DNA from: Gp6-AA40 sp035649635
Lineage (GTDB): Bacteria; Acidobacteriota; Vicinamibacteria; Vicinamibacterales; UBA2999
DNA: 64,000 bases
Reading direction: 5' to 3'
Assembly (NCBI GenBank): GCA_035649635.1
Contig: DASRJE010000026.1
Location: forward strand, 1 to 64,000
Below are positions 8,969-16,985 of this stretch, one piece after another. Position 1 is the stretch's first letter. Every line of letters begins with the position of its first letter. Both the position numbers and the translations under genes were made by a program. The notes under the pieces were generated by a model. That model worked only from the letters and a program-made list of their open reading frames with translations. It was not told the DNA's origin and made no database searches.

Positions 8969-9118
8969 CCGGGATCCGCGATCCGGGATCCGGGGCCCGG
9001 GATCCGGGACTCGGGGCCCGGAGCGAGCAATGAACCCCCGAGTCCCGAGCCCCGAATCCCGAGTCCCGAGCTCGGAGTCCCGAGTTCGGAGTCCCGAGTC
9101 CCGAGCCCCGGCTCCCGC
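8969..9118. repeat. CGGGACT-family heptad inverted repeat
   Basis: The left arm (8969-9023) consists of CGGGATC/CGGGACT-like units and the right arm (9036-9118) of CCCGAGT-like units, all in 7-nt phase, around a short spacer. At 150 bp it is the longest heptad element in the window. It lies in the divergent region between the MHS transporter and sugar dehydrogenase genes. Confidence 0.85.
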
Positions 9119-9187
9119 CGGTACGGCCTATACTGATCGCCTCCGGAAGGGATCCCTTTGCGAGACAGATAAGAGGCATATTGCGCC

Positions 9188-10462
9188 ATGAGAAAGCCAC
9201 CTTTGCCGCACAAAAACACTCATTGGACCGCTATGCGGCTGTTGGTTGTCGCAGTCGTGGCGATCGTCGCGCTCGGGGTCCAGCTGCGAGCCGGCCAGCA
9301 GAAGGTCGAGTTCCGCGGTGGCATCCCGCTCGCCCCGTCAGGGCTCGCGGGTCACAAGTTGCCGGCAAAGCCGGTCGAGGTCGACACCGGTGAGGGCCAG
9401 CGCATACGTGTTTCCGCCGTGACCCGGGCCCTGGAATATCCGTGGGCTCTGGCATTTCTTCCCGACGGCACCATGTTGATCACCGAGCGGGCCGGACGCC
9501 TGCGGGTGATTCGACATGGCACGCTCGATCCCCAACCCGTCGCCGGCGCACCTGCATCGTACTGGGCAGGCGAATCAGGTCTGCCGGGTGCGGTTCACGG
9601 TTACATGGATATCGCGCTCCATCCGCAGTTTGCGCAGAACCGGCTCGTCTATCTTTCGTACACCAAGCCACTCGACGAAAAGCGACGGACCGTGGCCGTT
9701 GCGCGAGGACGCTTCGATGGGAAGGCGCTGACGGAGGTCAAGGACGTCGTCGTGCTCGATCGCGCTGGCACGTCACGGATCGCGTTCGGTCGAGACGGCA
9801 TGCTCTACATCTCGACCACCGGAACCGACCCGCAGGATCCGAAGGATCCACAGAACCCGAACACGCAGGGCGGAAAGGTCCTGCGCTTCACAGACGAGGG
9901 CGGCATCCCCAAGGACAACCCGTTCGTCGGCAAACCCAATCATCGACCCGAGGTGTATACCCTCGGTCATCGCAGCGCGCTCGCTCTTGCGGTCAATCCC
10001 AACACAGGAGAGATGTGGCTCAACGAGAACGGGCCCAACGGTGGCGACGAGATCAACATCCTCAAGCCCGGTGCCAACTACGGCTGGCCGATTGTGAGCT
10101 ACGGGCGTCAATACACAGGTCCATGGCAATCGGAGATTCCGGGACATGCGGGCTTCGAGCCGCCGCTGGTGTTCTGGGTGCCGTCGATTGCGGCGTCGGG
10201 GATGGCCTTCTACACCGGCGACAAGTTCCCGAAATGGAAGGGGGACGTCTTCGTGGGCGCGCTGCGCACGGGCGAGATACCCGGCACGGGACACCTCGAA
10301 CGAATCCTCTTCAACGAGAAGATGGAGGAGTTGCGGCGCGAGTCGCTGCTCGTCGAGTTGCGACAGCGGATCCGCGAGGTTCGCCAGGGGCCGGATGGGC
10401 TCCTGTACCTGCTGACCGACGAGAAAGAAGGCGCAGTGCTTCGTATTGAGCCTGTGCAGTAA
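9188..10462 (+). CDS. Soluble PQQ-dependent aldose sugar dehydrogenase-like protein
   Basis: The 424-residue exported protein has a signal peptide (MRLLVVAVVAIVALGVQLRAG from residue 16). The beta-propeller of the GSDH/sorbosone dehydrogenase family follows: EYPWALAFLPDGTMLITERAGRLR, GYMDIALHPQFAQNRLVYLSYT, GHRSALALAVNP, and WLNENGPNGGDEINILKPGANYGWP. The last is the conserved PQQ-pocket block seen in E. coli YliI. It oxidises aldoses in the periplasm with PQQ as cofactor. ATG 9188 gives a long basic n-region; ATG 9233 is an equally possible start. Confidence 0.9.
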   Translation: MRKPPLPHKNTHWTAMRLLVVAVVAIVALGVQLRAGQQKVEFRGGIPLAPSGLAGHKLPAKPVEVDTGEGQRIRVSAVTRALEYPWALAFLPDGTMLITERAGRLRVIRHGTLDPQPVAGAPASYWAGESGLPGAVHGYMDIALHPQFAQNRLVYLSYTKPLDEKRRTVAVARGRFDGKALTEVKDVVVLDRAGTSRIAFGRDGMLYISTTGTDPQDPKDPQNPNTQGGKVLRFTDEGGIPKDNPFVGKPNHRPEVYTLGHRSALALAVNPNTGEMWLNENGPNGGDEINILKPGANYGWPIVSYGRQYTGPWQSEIPGHAGFEPPLVFWVPSIAASGMAFYTGDKFPKWKGDVFVGALRTGEIPGTGHLERILFNEKMEELRRESLLVELRQRIREVRQGPDGLLYLLTDEKEGAVLRIEPVQ

Positions 10463-10623
10463 GCAGTCGGACGGAATAAGCAGTAAACACAGGCGGGTCT
10501 TGGTTTATGGGCGGAGGCGGTGCCCTGTTTCCGCCGCGATTTAACACTCTCATAACAAGATTCGGACTACGGCGCGTGCGCGCGCCAGTAAGATGGCATT
10601 CATATCGGGGTCGGACATCACGC

Positions 10624-11805
10624 ATGGGCTTCATTCGAATCAATTGGGTCTCAGCCGCGGTCGTGGCGACGTCGATTGCCGCGTCGGGTTGCGCCGACGA
10701 GAATCAGGCGGCTCCCGCCTCGGGTCCTGGTGGACGGGGTGGCGGAGGCGCCGTCCCAGTCACGACGGCACCTGTCATCAACAAGGCGATGCCGATCGAA
10801 ATCAGCGTCATCGGCACGGCTGAGGCGTTCTCGAACGTCGCCATTCGATCGCAGATCACGGGGCAACTCGAAAAGGTCAACTTTACAGAAGGCGACGAGG
10901 TGCAGCAGGGGCAGGTGCTCTTTACGCTGGATCGTCGTCCGCTGGAGCTGGCACTGCGCGAGGCGCAGGCCAACCTCGATCGTGACTCGGCGAAGGCAGA
11001 GAACGCGGCGCTGATGAACAAGCGATACGAAGACCTGGCCAAGCGCGGCATTGCGCCGCGCGAGCAGGTCGATACCTCGCGCGCGGACATGAGCGCCCTC
11101 AACGCCACGGTCAGCGCCGACAAGGCTGCCGTCGAGAGCGCAACGGTGCAGCTCGACTACGCAACCATCAAGGCGCCTATTTCAGGACGAACCGGCGCCC
11201 TCATGGTGCACGAGGGCAACTTGGTACGCGCCAACGATCAGACACCGCTCGTGACGATCAACCAGGTGATGCCGATGTCGGTGTCGTTTGCCATTCCCGA
11301 GGCGCGTCTCTCGGAATTGAAGCGCTACATGAGTGGCGGTTCTTTGCGTGTCACGGCAACTCCGCCGAACGACGAGGGTCCTCCCGCGGTAGGCAAGATT
11401 GCGTTCGTCGACAACGCTGTCGACGAAAACACGGGGACGATTCGCATCAAAGGTACCTTTCCCAACAGCGATCGGCGACTCTGGCCCGGTCAGTTCGTCA
11501 ACGTCGTGGTGACGTTGACGACCGATCCCAAGGCGATCGTGGTTCCGTCCGTAGCCGTGCAAAGCGGTCAACAAGGCACCTATGTCTTCGTCGTAAAAGC
11601 TGACCAGACCGTTGAGATGCGCCCGGTCACGGTGAACCGCGCGAGCGCAAGCGAGACCGTGCTTGCCGACGGCGTTCAGCCCGGTGACACCGTGGTCACC
11701 GACGGTCACCTGCGACTCGTGCCGGGTAGCCGTATCAGCGTGAAGAACGAAGGCCAGCAGGCGGACCAGAGCAAACCGCAGGTCGATCGCAGAGGAGCGC
11801 CATGA
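10624..11805 (+). CDS. RND efflux periplasmic adaptor (membrane fusion) lipoprotein
   Basis: The 393-residue protein begins with a lipoprotein signal (SIAASGC). It has the adaptor order: barrel/lipoyl half-motif (GQLEKVNFTEGDEVQQGQVLF), alpha-hairpin rich in Ala/Glu (ALREAQANLDRDSAKAENAAL), second lipoyl half (ATIKAPISGRTGALMVHEGNLV), beta-barrel and membrane-proximal domain (VPSVAVQSGQQGTYVFVV). ATG 10624 was chosen because the lipobox is then correctly spaced; the ORF opens earlier at 10507. The stop overlaps the RND permease start (ATGA), so the genes are coupled. Confidence 0.94.
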   Translation: MGFIRINWVSAAVVATSIAASGCADENQAAPASGPGGRGGGGAVPVTTAPVINKAMPIEISVIGTAEAFSNVAIRSQITGQLEKVNFTEGDEVQQGQVLFTLDRRPLELALREAQANLDRDSAKAENAALMNKRYEDLAKRGIAPREQVDTSRADMSALNATVSADKAAVESATVQLDYATIKAPISGRTGALMVHEGNLVRANDQTPLVTINQVMPMSVSFAIPEARLSELKRYMSGGSLRVTATPPNDEGPPAVGKIAFVDNAVDENTGTIRIKGTFPNSDRRLWPGQFVNVVVTLTTDPKAIVVPSVAVQSGQQGTYVFVVKADQTVEMRPVTVNRASASETVLADGVQPGDTVVTDGHLRLVPGSRISVKNEGQQADQSKPQVDRRGAP

Positions 11806-14800
11806 ATCTGTCGGCAATCTTCATCAAGCGCCCAGTCACCACGACGCTCCTGATGCTGGGCATCCTGGTGTTCGGCGGGCTTGCGTACCAGGTCCTGCCT
11901 GTTGCCGATCTACCAAGCGTCGACTTTCCCTCGATTCGCGTCAGCGCTGGCTTGCCAGGCGCCAGCCCGGAGACAATGGCCGCGTCCGTTGCGCTCCCGC
12001 TCGAGAAGCAGTTCACGTCGATCGCCGGTGTGACGAGCATCAACTCCACGAGCACGCAGGGCGGAACCGACATCACCATCCAGTTCGACATCAATCGCAA
12101 CATCGACGCCGCCGCACAGGACGTGCAGTCGATGATCGGTCGAGCCGCGCGGCAGTTGCCGCCGGAGATGCCGTCGCCGCCCTCGTACCAGAAAGTGAAC
12201 CCCGCGGATCAGTCCATCTTCTTCATCGTCCTGCGGTCGTCGACGCTGTCGCTCGCCGTGCTCGATGAGATCGCGCAGACGCAGGTCGCGCAACGCATTT
12301 CGATGGTGAGCGGCGTCGCGCAGGTCAACATTTTCGGGTCGCAGAAATTTGCCGTGCGCGTGGACGTCGATCCGCGCGAGCTCGCCGCGCGATCGATCGG
12401 CATCGACGAAGTCGCCGCCGCCATCAACAGCGCCAACTCGAACCTCCCCACCGGCACCATCTACGGTGAACGGACCTTTGTCGTCCGCTCCAACGGGCAA
12501 TTGATGCGGGCGGCCGCCTATGGCCCGACGATCATCGCCTATCGCAATGGCCTGCCCGTTCGGCTGGACGAAGTGGCGCACGTCTACGACGGGGTCGAAA
12601 ACGATAAAACGGCGAGCTGGCAGAACGGTGAACGCTGCATCTACCTGCCGGTGCAGAAACAGCCCGGTGTGAACGTCGTCGAGACGGTGGAGCGGATCAA
12701 GGCGCTGCTGCCGACCATCCGAGAGCAGTTGCCAGCGTCGGTGACGCTTGACGTCCGCAGCGATCGCGCCCTGACGATTCGCGAGTCCGTACACGATGTG
12801 AAGCTCACGATGATGATCACGGTGGCGCTGGTCGTTCTCGTCATCTTTATCTTCCTGCGCAATCTCTCGGCGACCGTCATTCCGAGCCTTGCACTGCCGT
12901 GCTCGCTGGTCGGGACCTTCGCCGTGATGTACCTCCTCGGGTACAGCCTCGACAATCTCTCGCTCATGGCGCTGACGCTGTCGGTCGGCTTCGTCGTCGA
13001 CGATGCCATCGTCATGCTGGAGAACATCGTCCGGCACATGGAGATGGGGAAGAACCCCATGCAGGCCGCCTACGATGCGTCGAAAGAAGTGGCGTTCACG
13101 ATTCTGTCGATGACGTTGTCGCTCGTCGCCGTGTTCATCCCGGTGCTGTTCATGGGTGGCATCGTTGGACGATTGCTGCACGAGTTTGCGGTCACGATTA
13201 CGGCGGCGATTCTGATCTCGGGCTTCGTTTCGATCAGCCTGACGCCCATGCTGTGCAGCCGCTTCTTGCACCCGCCTCGCGATCAGCGTCATGGCCGCCT
13301 CTACTGGTTGTTCGAGCGGGTCTTCGACTTCTGGCGCGGGCTCTACAGCCGGACGCTGCGCGTGAGCCTCAGGTACCGGTCCGTCACGGCGGCGGTGTCG
13401 GTCGTCCTGATGGTGGCGACCGTTTACCTGTTCATTCAGGTGCCAAAGGGATTCCTGCCCAGCGAAGACCAGGGGCGATTCAACGTCAACACCGAGGGCG
13501 CACAAGGCATCAGCTTCGATGAGATGGTGCGTCATCAAATGCAGGTGGCCGACGTCCTGCTGAAGGATCCCAATATCGCGAGCGCCGGCGTGAACGTCGG
13601 ACAGATGGGGAACAACGCGACCGGTGGCTCGAACCAGGGGCGAATGTTCGTCGAGCTGAAACCAAGGGAACAGCGCGACGTGACCGTCGATCAGGTGATT
13701 GCGTCGTTGCGTCCCAAGCTCGCCGAGATACCCGGAATCCGGACCTTCATGGTCAACCAACCCCCGATCAACCTGGGCGGCGGCGGTCAGAACCGTGCGC
13801 TGTATCAGTTCACCATGCAGGACACCGACACCGGTGAACTGTACAAATGGGCCCCGCTCTTCGAAACCAAGATTCGACAGACGCCAGGATTCGAGGACGT
13901 AAACAGCGACCTGCAGTTGAACAACCCGCAGGTGACCGTCGAGATGAACCGGGACAAGCTGTCGACGCTGGGGCTGTCGGCAACGCAGGTCGAGAACGCC
14001 CTTTATAACGCCTACGGCACGCGGCAGGTGTCGCAGATTTACGCGCCCAACAATCAATACCAGGTGATTCTGCGCGTTGCGCCGCAGTTCCAACGCGATC
14101 CCGCCGCGATGTCTTTGCTCTACATCCGCTCGAGCAGCGGGCGATTGATTCCGCTCGAGTCCGTGGCGCGCGTCAAGACGGACGTGGGTCCCTTCCAGGT
14201 CAATCACTACGGTCAGCTGCCGGCGGTCACGATCGCCTTCAACCTGGCGCCCGGCTTCGCGCTCGGCGATGCGGTGAACCAGATCCAAACGATGGCCGCT
14301 GAGACGTTGCCGGCCACCATCAATATCGCGTTCCAGGGTACGGCGCAGGCATTCCAGGACTCACTGCGCGGCCTGGGCCTGGTCCTCGCGATGGCCATCG
14401 TCGTGATCTACATCGTGCTCGGTGTCCTGTATGAAAGCTTCACGCACCCGCTGACGATTCTGTCCGGTCTCCCGGCCGCCGGCCTTGGCGCGCTGCTGAC
14501 GCTGATGCTGTTCAAGACCGAGCTCAATCTCTACGCGTTCGTCGGTGTCATCATGCTCGTTGGTCTCGTGAAGAAGAACGGGATCATGATGGTGGACTTC
14601 GCCGTCGAATTGCAGCGCCAAGGGAAGTCAGCGGCTGAAGCAATCCACGAGGCCTGTCTCGTTCGCTTCCGGCCGATCATGATGACGACGATGGCGGCGC
14701 TCGTGGGGACGCTGCCGATTGCGCTTGGACTTGGCGCCGGCGCTGAATCGCGTCGGCCGCTGGGGTTGGCTGTCGTTGGCGGCCTGCTGGTGTCGCAGCT

Positions 14801-14915
14801 ACTGACGCTCTACATTACGCCGGTGTACTACGTCTACATCGAAGGCGCTCGCGCGCGCCTGATGCGTCGCCGCCTGGCACGCGAGCATCACGAGGTCGCC
14901 GTCGCGGCGCATTGA
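11802..14915 (+). CDS. RND multidrug efflux permease (HAE1 family)
   Basis: At 1037 residues this is a full-length HAE1 transporter. It starts MNLSAIFIKRPVTTTLLM, with TM1 leading into the first porter/docking half and TMs 2-6 around residues 330-540. TM4 contains GFVVDDAIVMLENIVRH with the two adjacent Asp residues of proton relay, followed by a second porter/docking half and TMs 7-12 including GVIMLVGLVKKNGIMMVDFA. It forms a tripartite pump with the adaptor encoded just upstream. No TolC-like gene follows, so an outer-membrane channel must be supplied from elsewhere. Substrates are unknown. Confidence 0.96.
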   Translation: MNLSAIFIKRPVTTTLLMLGILVFGGLAYQVLPVADLPSVDFPSIRVSAGLPGASPETMAASVALPLEKQFTSIAGVTSINSTSTQGGTDITIQFDINRNIDAAAQDVQSMIGRAARQLPPEMPSPPSYQKVNPADQSIFFIVLRSSTLSLAVLDEIAQTQVAQRISMVSGVAQVNIFGSQKFAVRVDVDPRELAARSIGIDEVAAAINSANSNLPTGTIYGERTFVVRSNGQLMRAAAYGPTIIAYRNGLPVRLDEVAHVYDGVENDKTASWQNGERCIYLPVQKQPGVNVVETVERIKALLPTIREQLPASVTLDVRSDRALTIRESVHDVKLTMMITVALVVLVIFIFLRNLSATVIPSLALPCSLVGTFAVMYLLGYSLDNLSLMALTLSVGFVVDDAIVMLENIVRHMEMGKNPMQAAYDASKEVAFTILSMTLSLVAVFIPVLFMGGIVGRLLHEFAVTITAAILISGFVSISLTPMLCSRFLHPPRDQRHGRLYWLFERVFDFWRGLYSRTLRVSLRYRSVTAAVSVVLMVATVYLFIQVPKGFLPSEDQGRFNVNTEGAQGISFDEMVRHQMQVADVLLKDPNIASAGVNVGQMGNNATGGSNQGRMFVELKPREQRDVTVDQVIASLRPKLAEIPGIRTFMVNQPPINLGGGGQNRALYQFTMQDTDTGELYKWAPLFETKIRQTPGFEDVNSDLQLNNPQVTVEMNRDKLSTLGLSATQVENALYNAYGTRQVSQIYAPNNQYQVILRVAPQFQRDPAAMSLLYIRSSSGRLIPLESVARVKTDVGPFQVNHYGQLPAVTIAFNLAPGFALGDAVNQIQTMAAETLPATINIAFQGTAQAFQDSLRGLGLVLAMAIVVIYIVLGVLYESFTHPLTILSGLPAAGLGALLTLMLFKTELNLYAFVGVIMLVGLVKKNGIMMVDFAVELQRQGKSAAEAIHEACLVRFRPIMMTTMAALVGTLPIALGLGAGAESRRPLGLAVVGGLLVSQLLTLYITPVYYVYIEGARARLMRRRLAREHHEVAVAAH

Positions 14916-14966
14916 GCGTAGGCCGGGTCCTGTTCTTCGGACCCGGCGTGGACGGTGTACGAAAAA

Positions 14967-14992
14967 GGCGGGTCTATAAAGCAAGACCCGCC
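14967..14992. repeat. GGCGGGTCT/AGACCCGCC hairpin
   Basis: A perfect 9-bp stem with an 8-nt loop sits between the convergent RND permease and SH3/OMP genes. It could serve as a transcription barrier, but there is no U-tract. Similar stems recur at 34623, 38451 and 46024. Confidence 0.7.
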
Positions 14993-15004
14993 CTACCCCT
15001 ACTC

Positions 15005-15889
15005 CTACTTCACGTACCAATGCGCTGCGACGCTCAGCCCCATTCCACCAAGATTCAAGCCAGGGCTCGGCTCTTCGAACCAGCGGTAGCTCAACTGGGT
15101 GCTGATCGCGACCTGCGGCACGCTGGCGAAGGACAGCTCGGCGCCGCCGAAGAGTTGCGATCCGTAACGTGAGTCGGCCACGTCGGTGCCGAACGCCGGG
15201 CTGGTGATGGAGGAGCGATAGAAGTTGAGGCCGGCGCCGACATACGGCCGCAGCCACGTGTAGTCGGCCACGCGATCATTGAACGCATAGAGCGCGCTCG
15301 GGCCGAACTCAGTCGACGTCATCGTTCCGAGATCGATTGGACTCGAGACCTCATATCGCGAGAGCTCGAACTGGAGGCCGAACCGGCCGTGCGCCCATGC
15401 GCGGGCGCTGCCGCCGATGCCGAACGTGGGGCCGCCGAGGTGCGCGCCCAGCCCGAACATGTGGCTCGCGGTACCGCGCTGCGGTGCCGCTGTCCGTACC
15501 GGCAGGCGATTTCCGGTCTGGGCTTGCTCGGCCGCCGGCGATGTCGCCAGGCGCGGCGCCGGTTGCGTTGGCTGCGCGTTCGTGCGCGCCGCGGTGGCCT
15601 GGATCGGCGCCCTGGAGGCGACGGCGGGTGCCATCGTACCCATGCTCTTTCGCACGTACCCCACGCCGTCCGCGGCGGCCGGATATGCGACCTTGACCCA
15701 GTCTCCAACTTCGCGCGTGACCTCGAGCCTGGCGCCGCGTCCAACGATGCCAAGGGTGGGGCTCGTGTTAGTCGGTGACTTGTGCACACTCGCCGACGCG
15801 ACGTTGACCGTCAGTTCGGTGCCCTGGGCGGTCACCCACGACGGGCTCAGCAGCAGAACGACGACGACGGCTGCGGCTTGGCGAATCAT
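15005..15889 (-). CDS. Secreted SH3-domain protein with C-terminal outer-membrane beta-barrel
   Basis: The 294-residue product has a signal peptide (MIRQAAAVVVVLLLSPSWVTAQ). A bacterial SH3 domain follows (VNVASASVHKSPTNTSPTLG and GDWVKVAYPAADGVGYVRKS), then an Ala/Pro/Thr-rich linker of about 60 residues. The C-terminal region of alternating amphipathic strands (LQFELSRYEVSSPIDLG, YTWLRPYVGAGLNFY, AHWYVK) suggests an 8-stranded OmpA-like barrel. It may link peptidoglycan to the outer membrane, which is inference. The start at 15889 is fixed by a strong GGAGGAG 4 nt upstream; the ORF opens earlier at 15931. Confidence 0.75.
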   Translation of the reverse strand: MIRQAAAVVVVLLLSPSWVTAQGTELTVNVASASVHKSPTNTSPTLGIVGRGARLEVTREVGDWVKVAYPAAADGVGYVRKSMGTMAPAVASRAPIQATAARTNAQPTQPAPRLATSPAAEQAQTGNRLPVRTAAPQRGTASHMFGLGAHLGGPTFGIGGSARAWAHGRFGLQFELSRYEVSSPIDLGTMTSTEFGPSALYAFNDRVADYTWLRPYVGAGLNFYRSSITSPAFGTDVADSRYGSQLFGGAELSFASVPQVAISTQLSYRWFEEPSPGLNLGGMGLSVAAHWYVK

Positions 15890-16009
15890 CTTGCTCCTCC
15901 TCACGTCCGGATTGCCGAATACGTAAATCACTGACGGTTCCGTGATCGACCGCGCTCATAGCTGCACGGAAATGGCACTATCAGGACCCCGTCCGGCTAG
16001 GAGGAGCAA

Positions 16010-16054
16010 ATGACGTGCTGGCTTCCGGACGATTGTGGATTTCCCGATCTTTGA
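16010..16054 (+). other. Possible 14-codon leader ORF with strong Shine-Dalgarno
   Basis: AGGAGGAG lies 3 nt before an ATG that opens a 14-codon frame reading MTCWLPDDCGFPDL. The same AGGAGGAGCAA string occurs on the opposite strand before the gene starting at 15889, so this may be only a duplicated regulatory fragment. It precedes the osmoprotectant importer by about 160 bp. Confidence 0.2.
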
Positions 16055-16189
16055 TTGTCGAATCGTTGTGATTGGTGATCCCTGATTGTTGATTCGCGGG
16101 CGAAGTCGAAGCCCTCGTCAAATCGTTCGATAAATCACCAATCACGAGTCAACAATCGTCAACGGATCAAGAATCAACGATCATCAAAT
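16031..16189. repeat. GATTGTT-family heptad inverted repeat
   Basis: The left arm (16031-16095) contains GATTGTT/GATTGGT-like units and the right arm (16131-16189) contains ATCACCA/ATCAACG-like units, mostly in 7-nt phase. They are separated by a GC-rich segment with its own small hairpin. The element is much AT-richer than its surroundings and fills the upstream region of the ABC importer. Confidence 0.7.
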
Positions 16190-16217
16190 CTCCGATGTTG
16201 TGTAGGAGCATCTCGAG

Positions 16218-16985
16218 GTGATTGAGACGAAGGATCTGACGCGCCGCTACGGCGAGGTCACCGCGGTTGATCGTCTTTCGCTGAAAGTAGACGAGGGCGA
16301 GCTGGTCGTGTTGCTCGGCGGATCCGGCTCCGGCAAAACGACGACTCTCAAGATGGTGAATCGGCTGATCGAGCCGAGCTCCGGTCGAGTACTAATCGAT
16401 GGGCAGGATGCCGGCGCGCTGCAGCCCCACGAGCTGCGTCGGCGAATCGGATACGTCTTTCAGCGTGTCGGCCTGTTTCCCCATATGACTGTTGGGGAAA
16501 ACGTGGGCGTCACCCTCACGCTGCTCGGATGGGATCGGCGCCGAACTGCTGCGCGCGTCGAAGAGCTGCTGGAACTGGTGGAGCTCGATCCGGCGCTCGT
16601 GCGCGAGCGGCACCCCGACGAGCTTTCAGGCGGAGAGCAACAGCGTGTTGGCGTCGCACGTGCGCTCGCGGCGTCGCCGCGGCTGATGCTCCTCGATGAA
16701 CCCTTTGGCGCGCTCGACCCGCTGACGCGCGACCGTTTGCAGCAATCCTTTCTGCGGATTCGGCAGCGTCTCGGGCTGACGGCGATCTTCGTGACACACG
16801 ACATGGTGGAAGCGCTGCTGATCGGTGACCGCATTGCTGTCATGCACGGCGGGCGTCTGGTACAGGTCGGCACACCCTCGGAGCTGTTGCAGTCACCTGC
16901 GGACGACTACGTGCGGCAGTTGATGAGCACCCCGCGCCGGCAGGCGGAGCTGGTCGAGGGACTGCTCGCGAACAGAATCCAGTGA
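16218..16985 (+). CDS. Glycine betaine/carnitine/choline-type ABC importer ATPase (OpuCA/ProV-like)
   Basis: The 255-residue ATPase has Walker A GGSGSGKTTTLKMVNRLIEP, Q-loop YVFQRVGLFPHMTV, signature LSGGEQQRVGVARALA, Walker B LMLLDEPFGALDP and H-loop VTHDMVEAL. The KMVNRLIEPSSG segment is characteristic of quaternary-amine uptake ATPases. It lacks the C-terminal tandem CBS domains that sense ionic strength in ProV/OpuA, so osmotic gating by that route is absent. Start is GTG 16218, 9 nt after GGAG. The stop overlaps the fused permease gene (GTGA). Confidence 0.92.
   Translation: MIETKDLTRRYGEVTAVDRLSLKVDEGELVVLLGGSGSGKTTTLKMVNRLIEPSSGRVLIDGQDAGALQPHELRRRIGYVFQRVGLFPHMTVGENVGVTLTLLGWDRRRTAARVEELLELVELDPALVRERHPDELSGGEQQRVGVARALAASPRLMLLDEPFGALDPLTRDRLQQSFLRIRQRLGLTAIFVTHDMVEALLIGDRIAVMHGGRLVQVGTPSELLQSPADDYVRQLMSTPRRQAELVEGLLANRIQ

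Noticed and set aside
8952..9200. In-frame N-terminal extension of the MHS transporter to 9200
   Set aside because: The extra 83 codons translate the heptad repeat (SPGSRAPDPGSR-type sequence). A normal MHS start with MASSLTSRPFDRA lies at 8951.
11910..14288. 792-codon open frame antisense to the RND permease
   Set aside because: It is a shadow frame of a high-GC gene. Its Arg/His/Gln-rich translation has no domain features, while the sense frame is a full-length HAE1 transporter.
14967..14992. Calling the GGCGGGTCT hairpins intrinsic terminators
   Set aside because: None of the copies is followed by a U-run, and one pair lies within an operon (34623-34672); they are listed as repeats instead.
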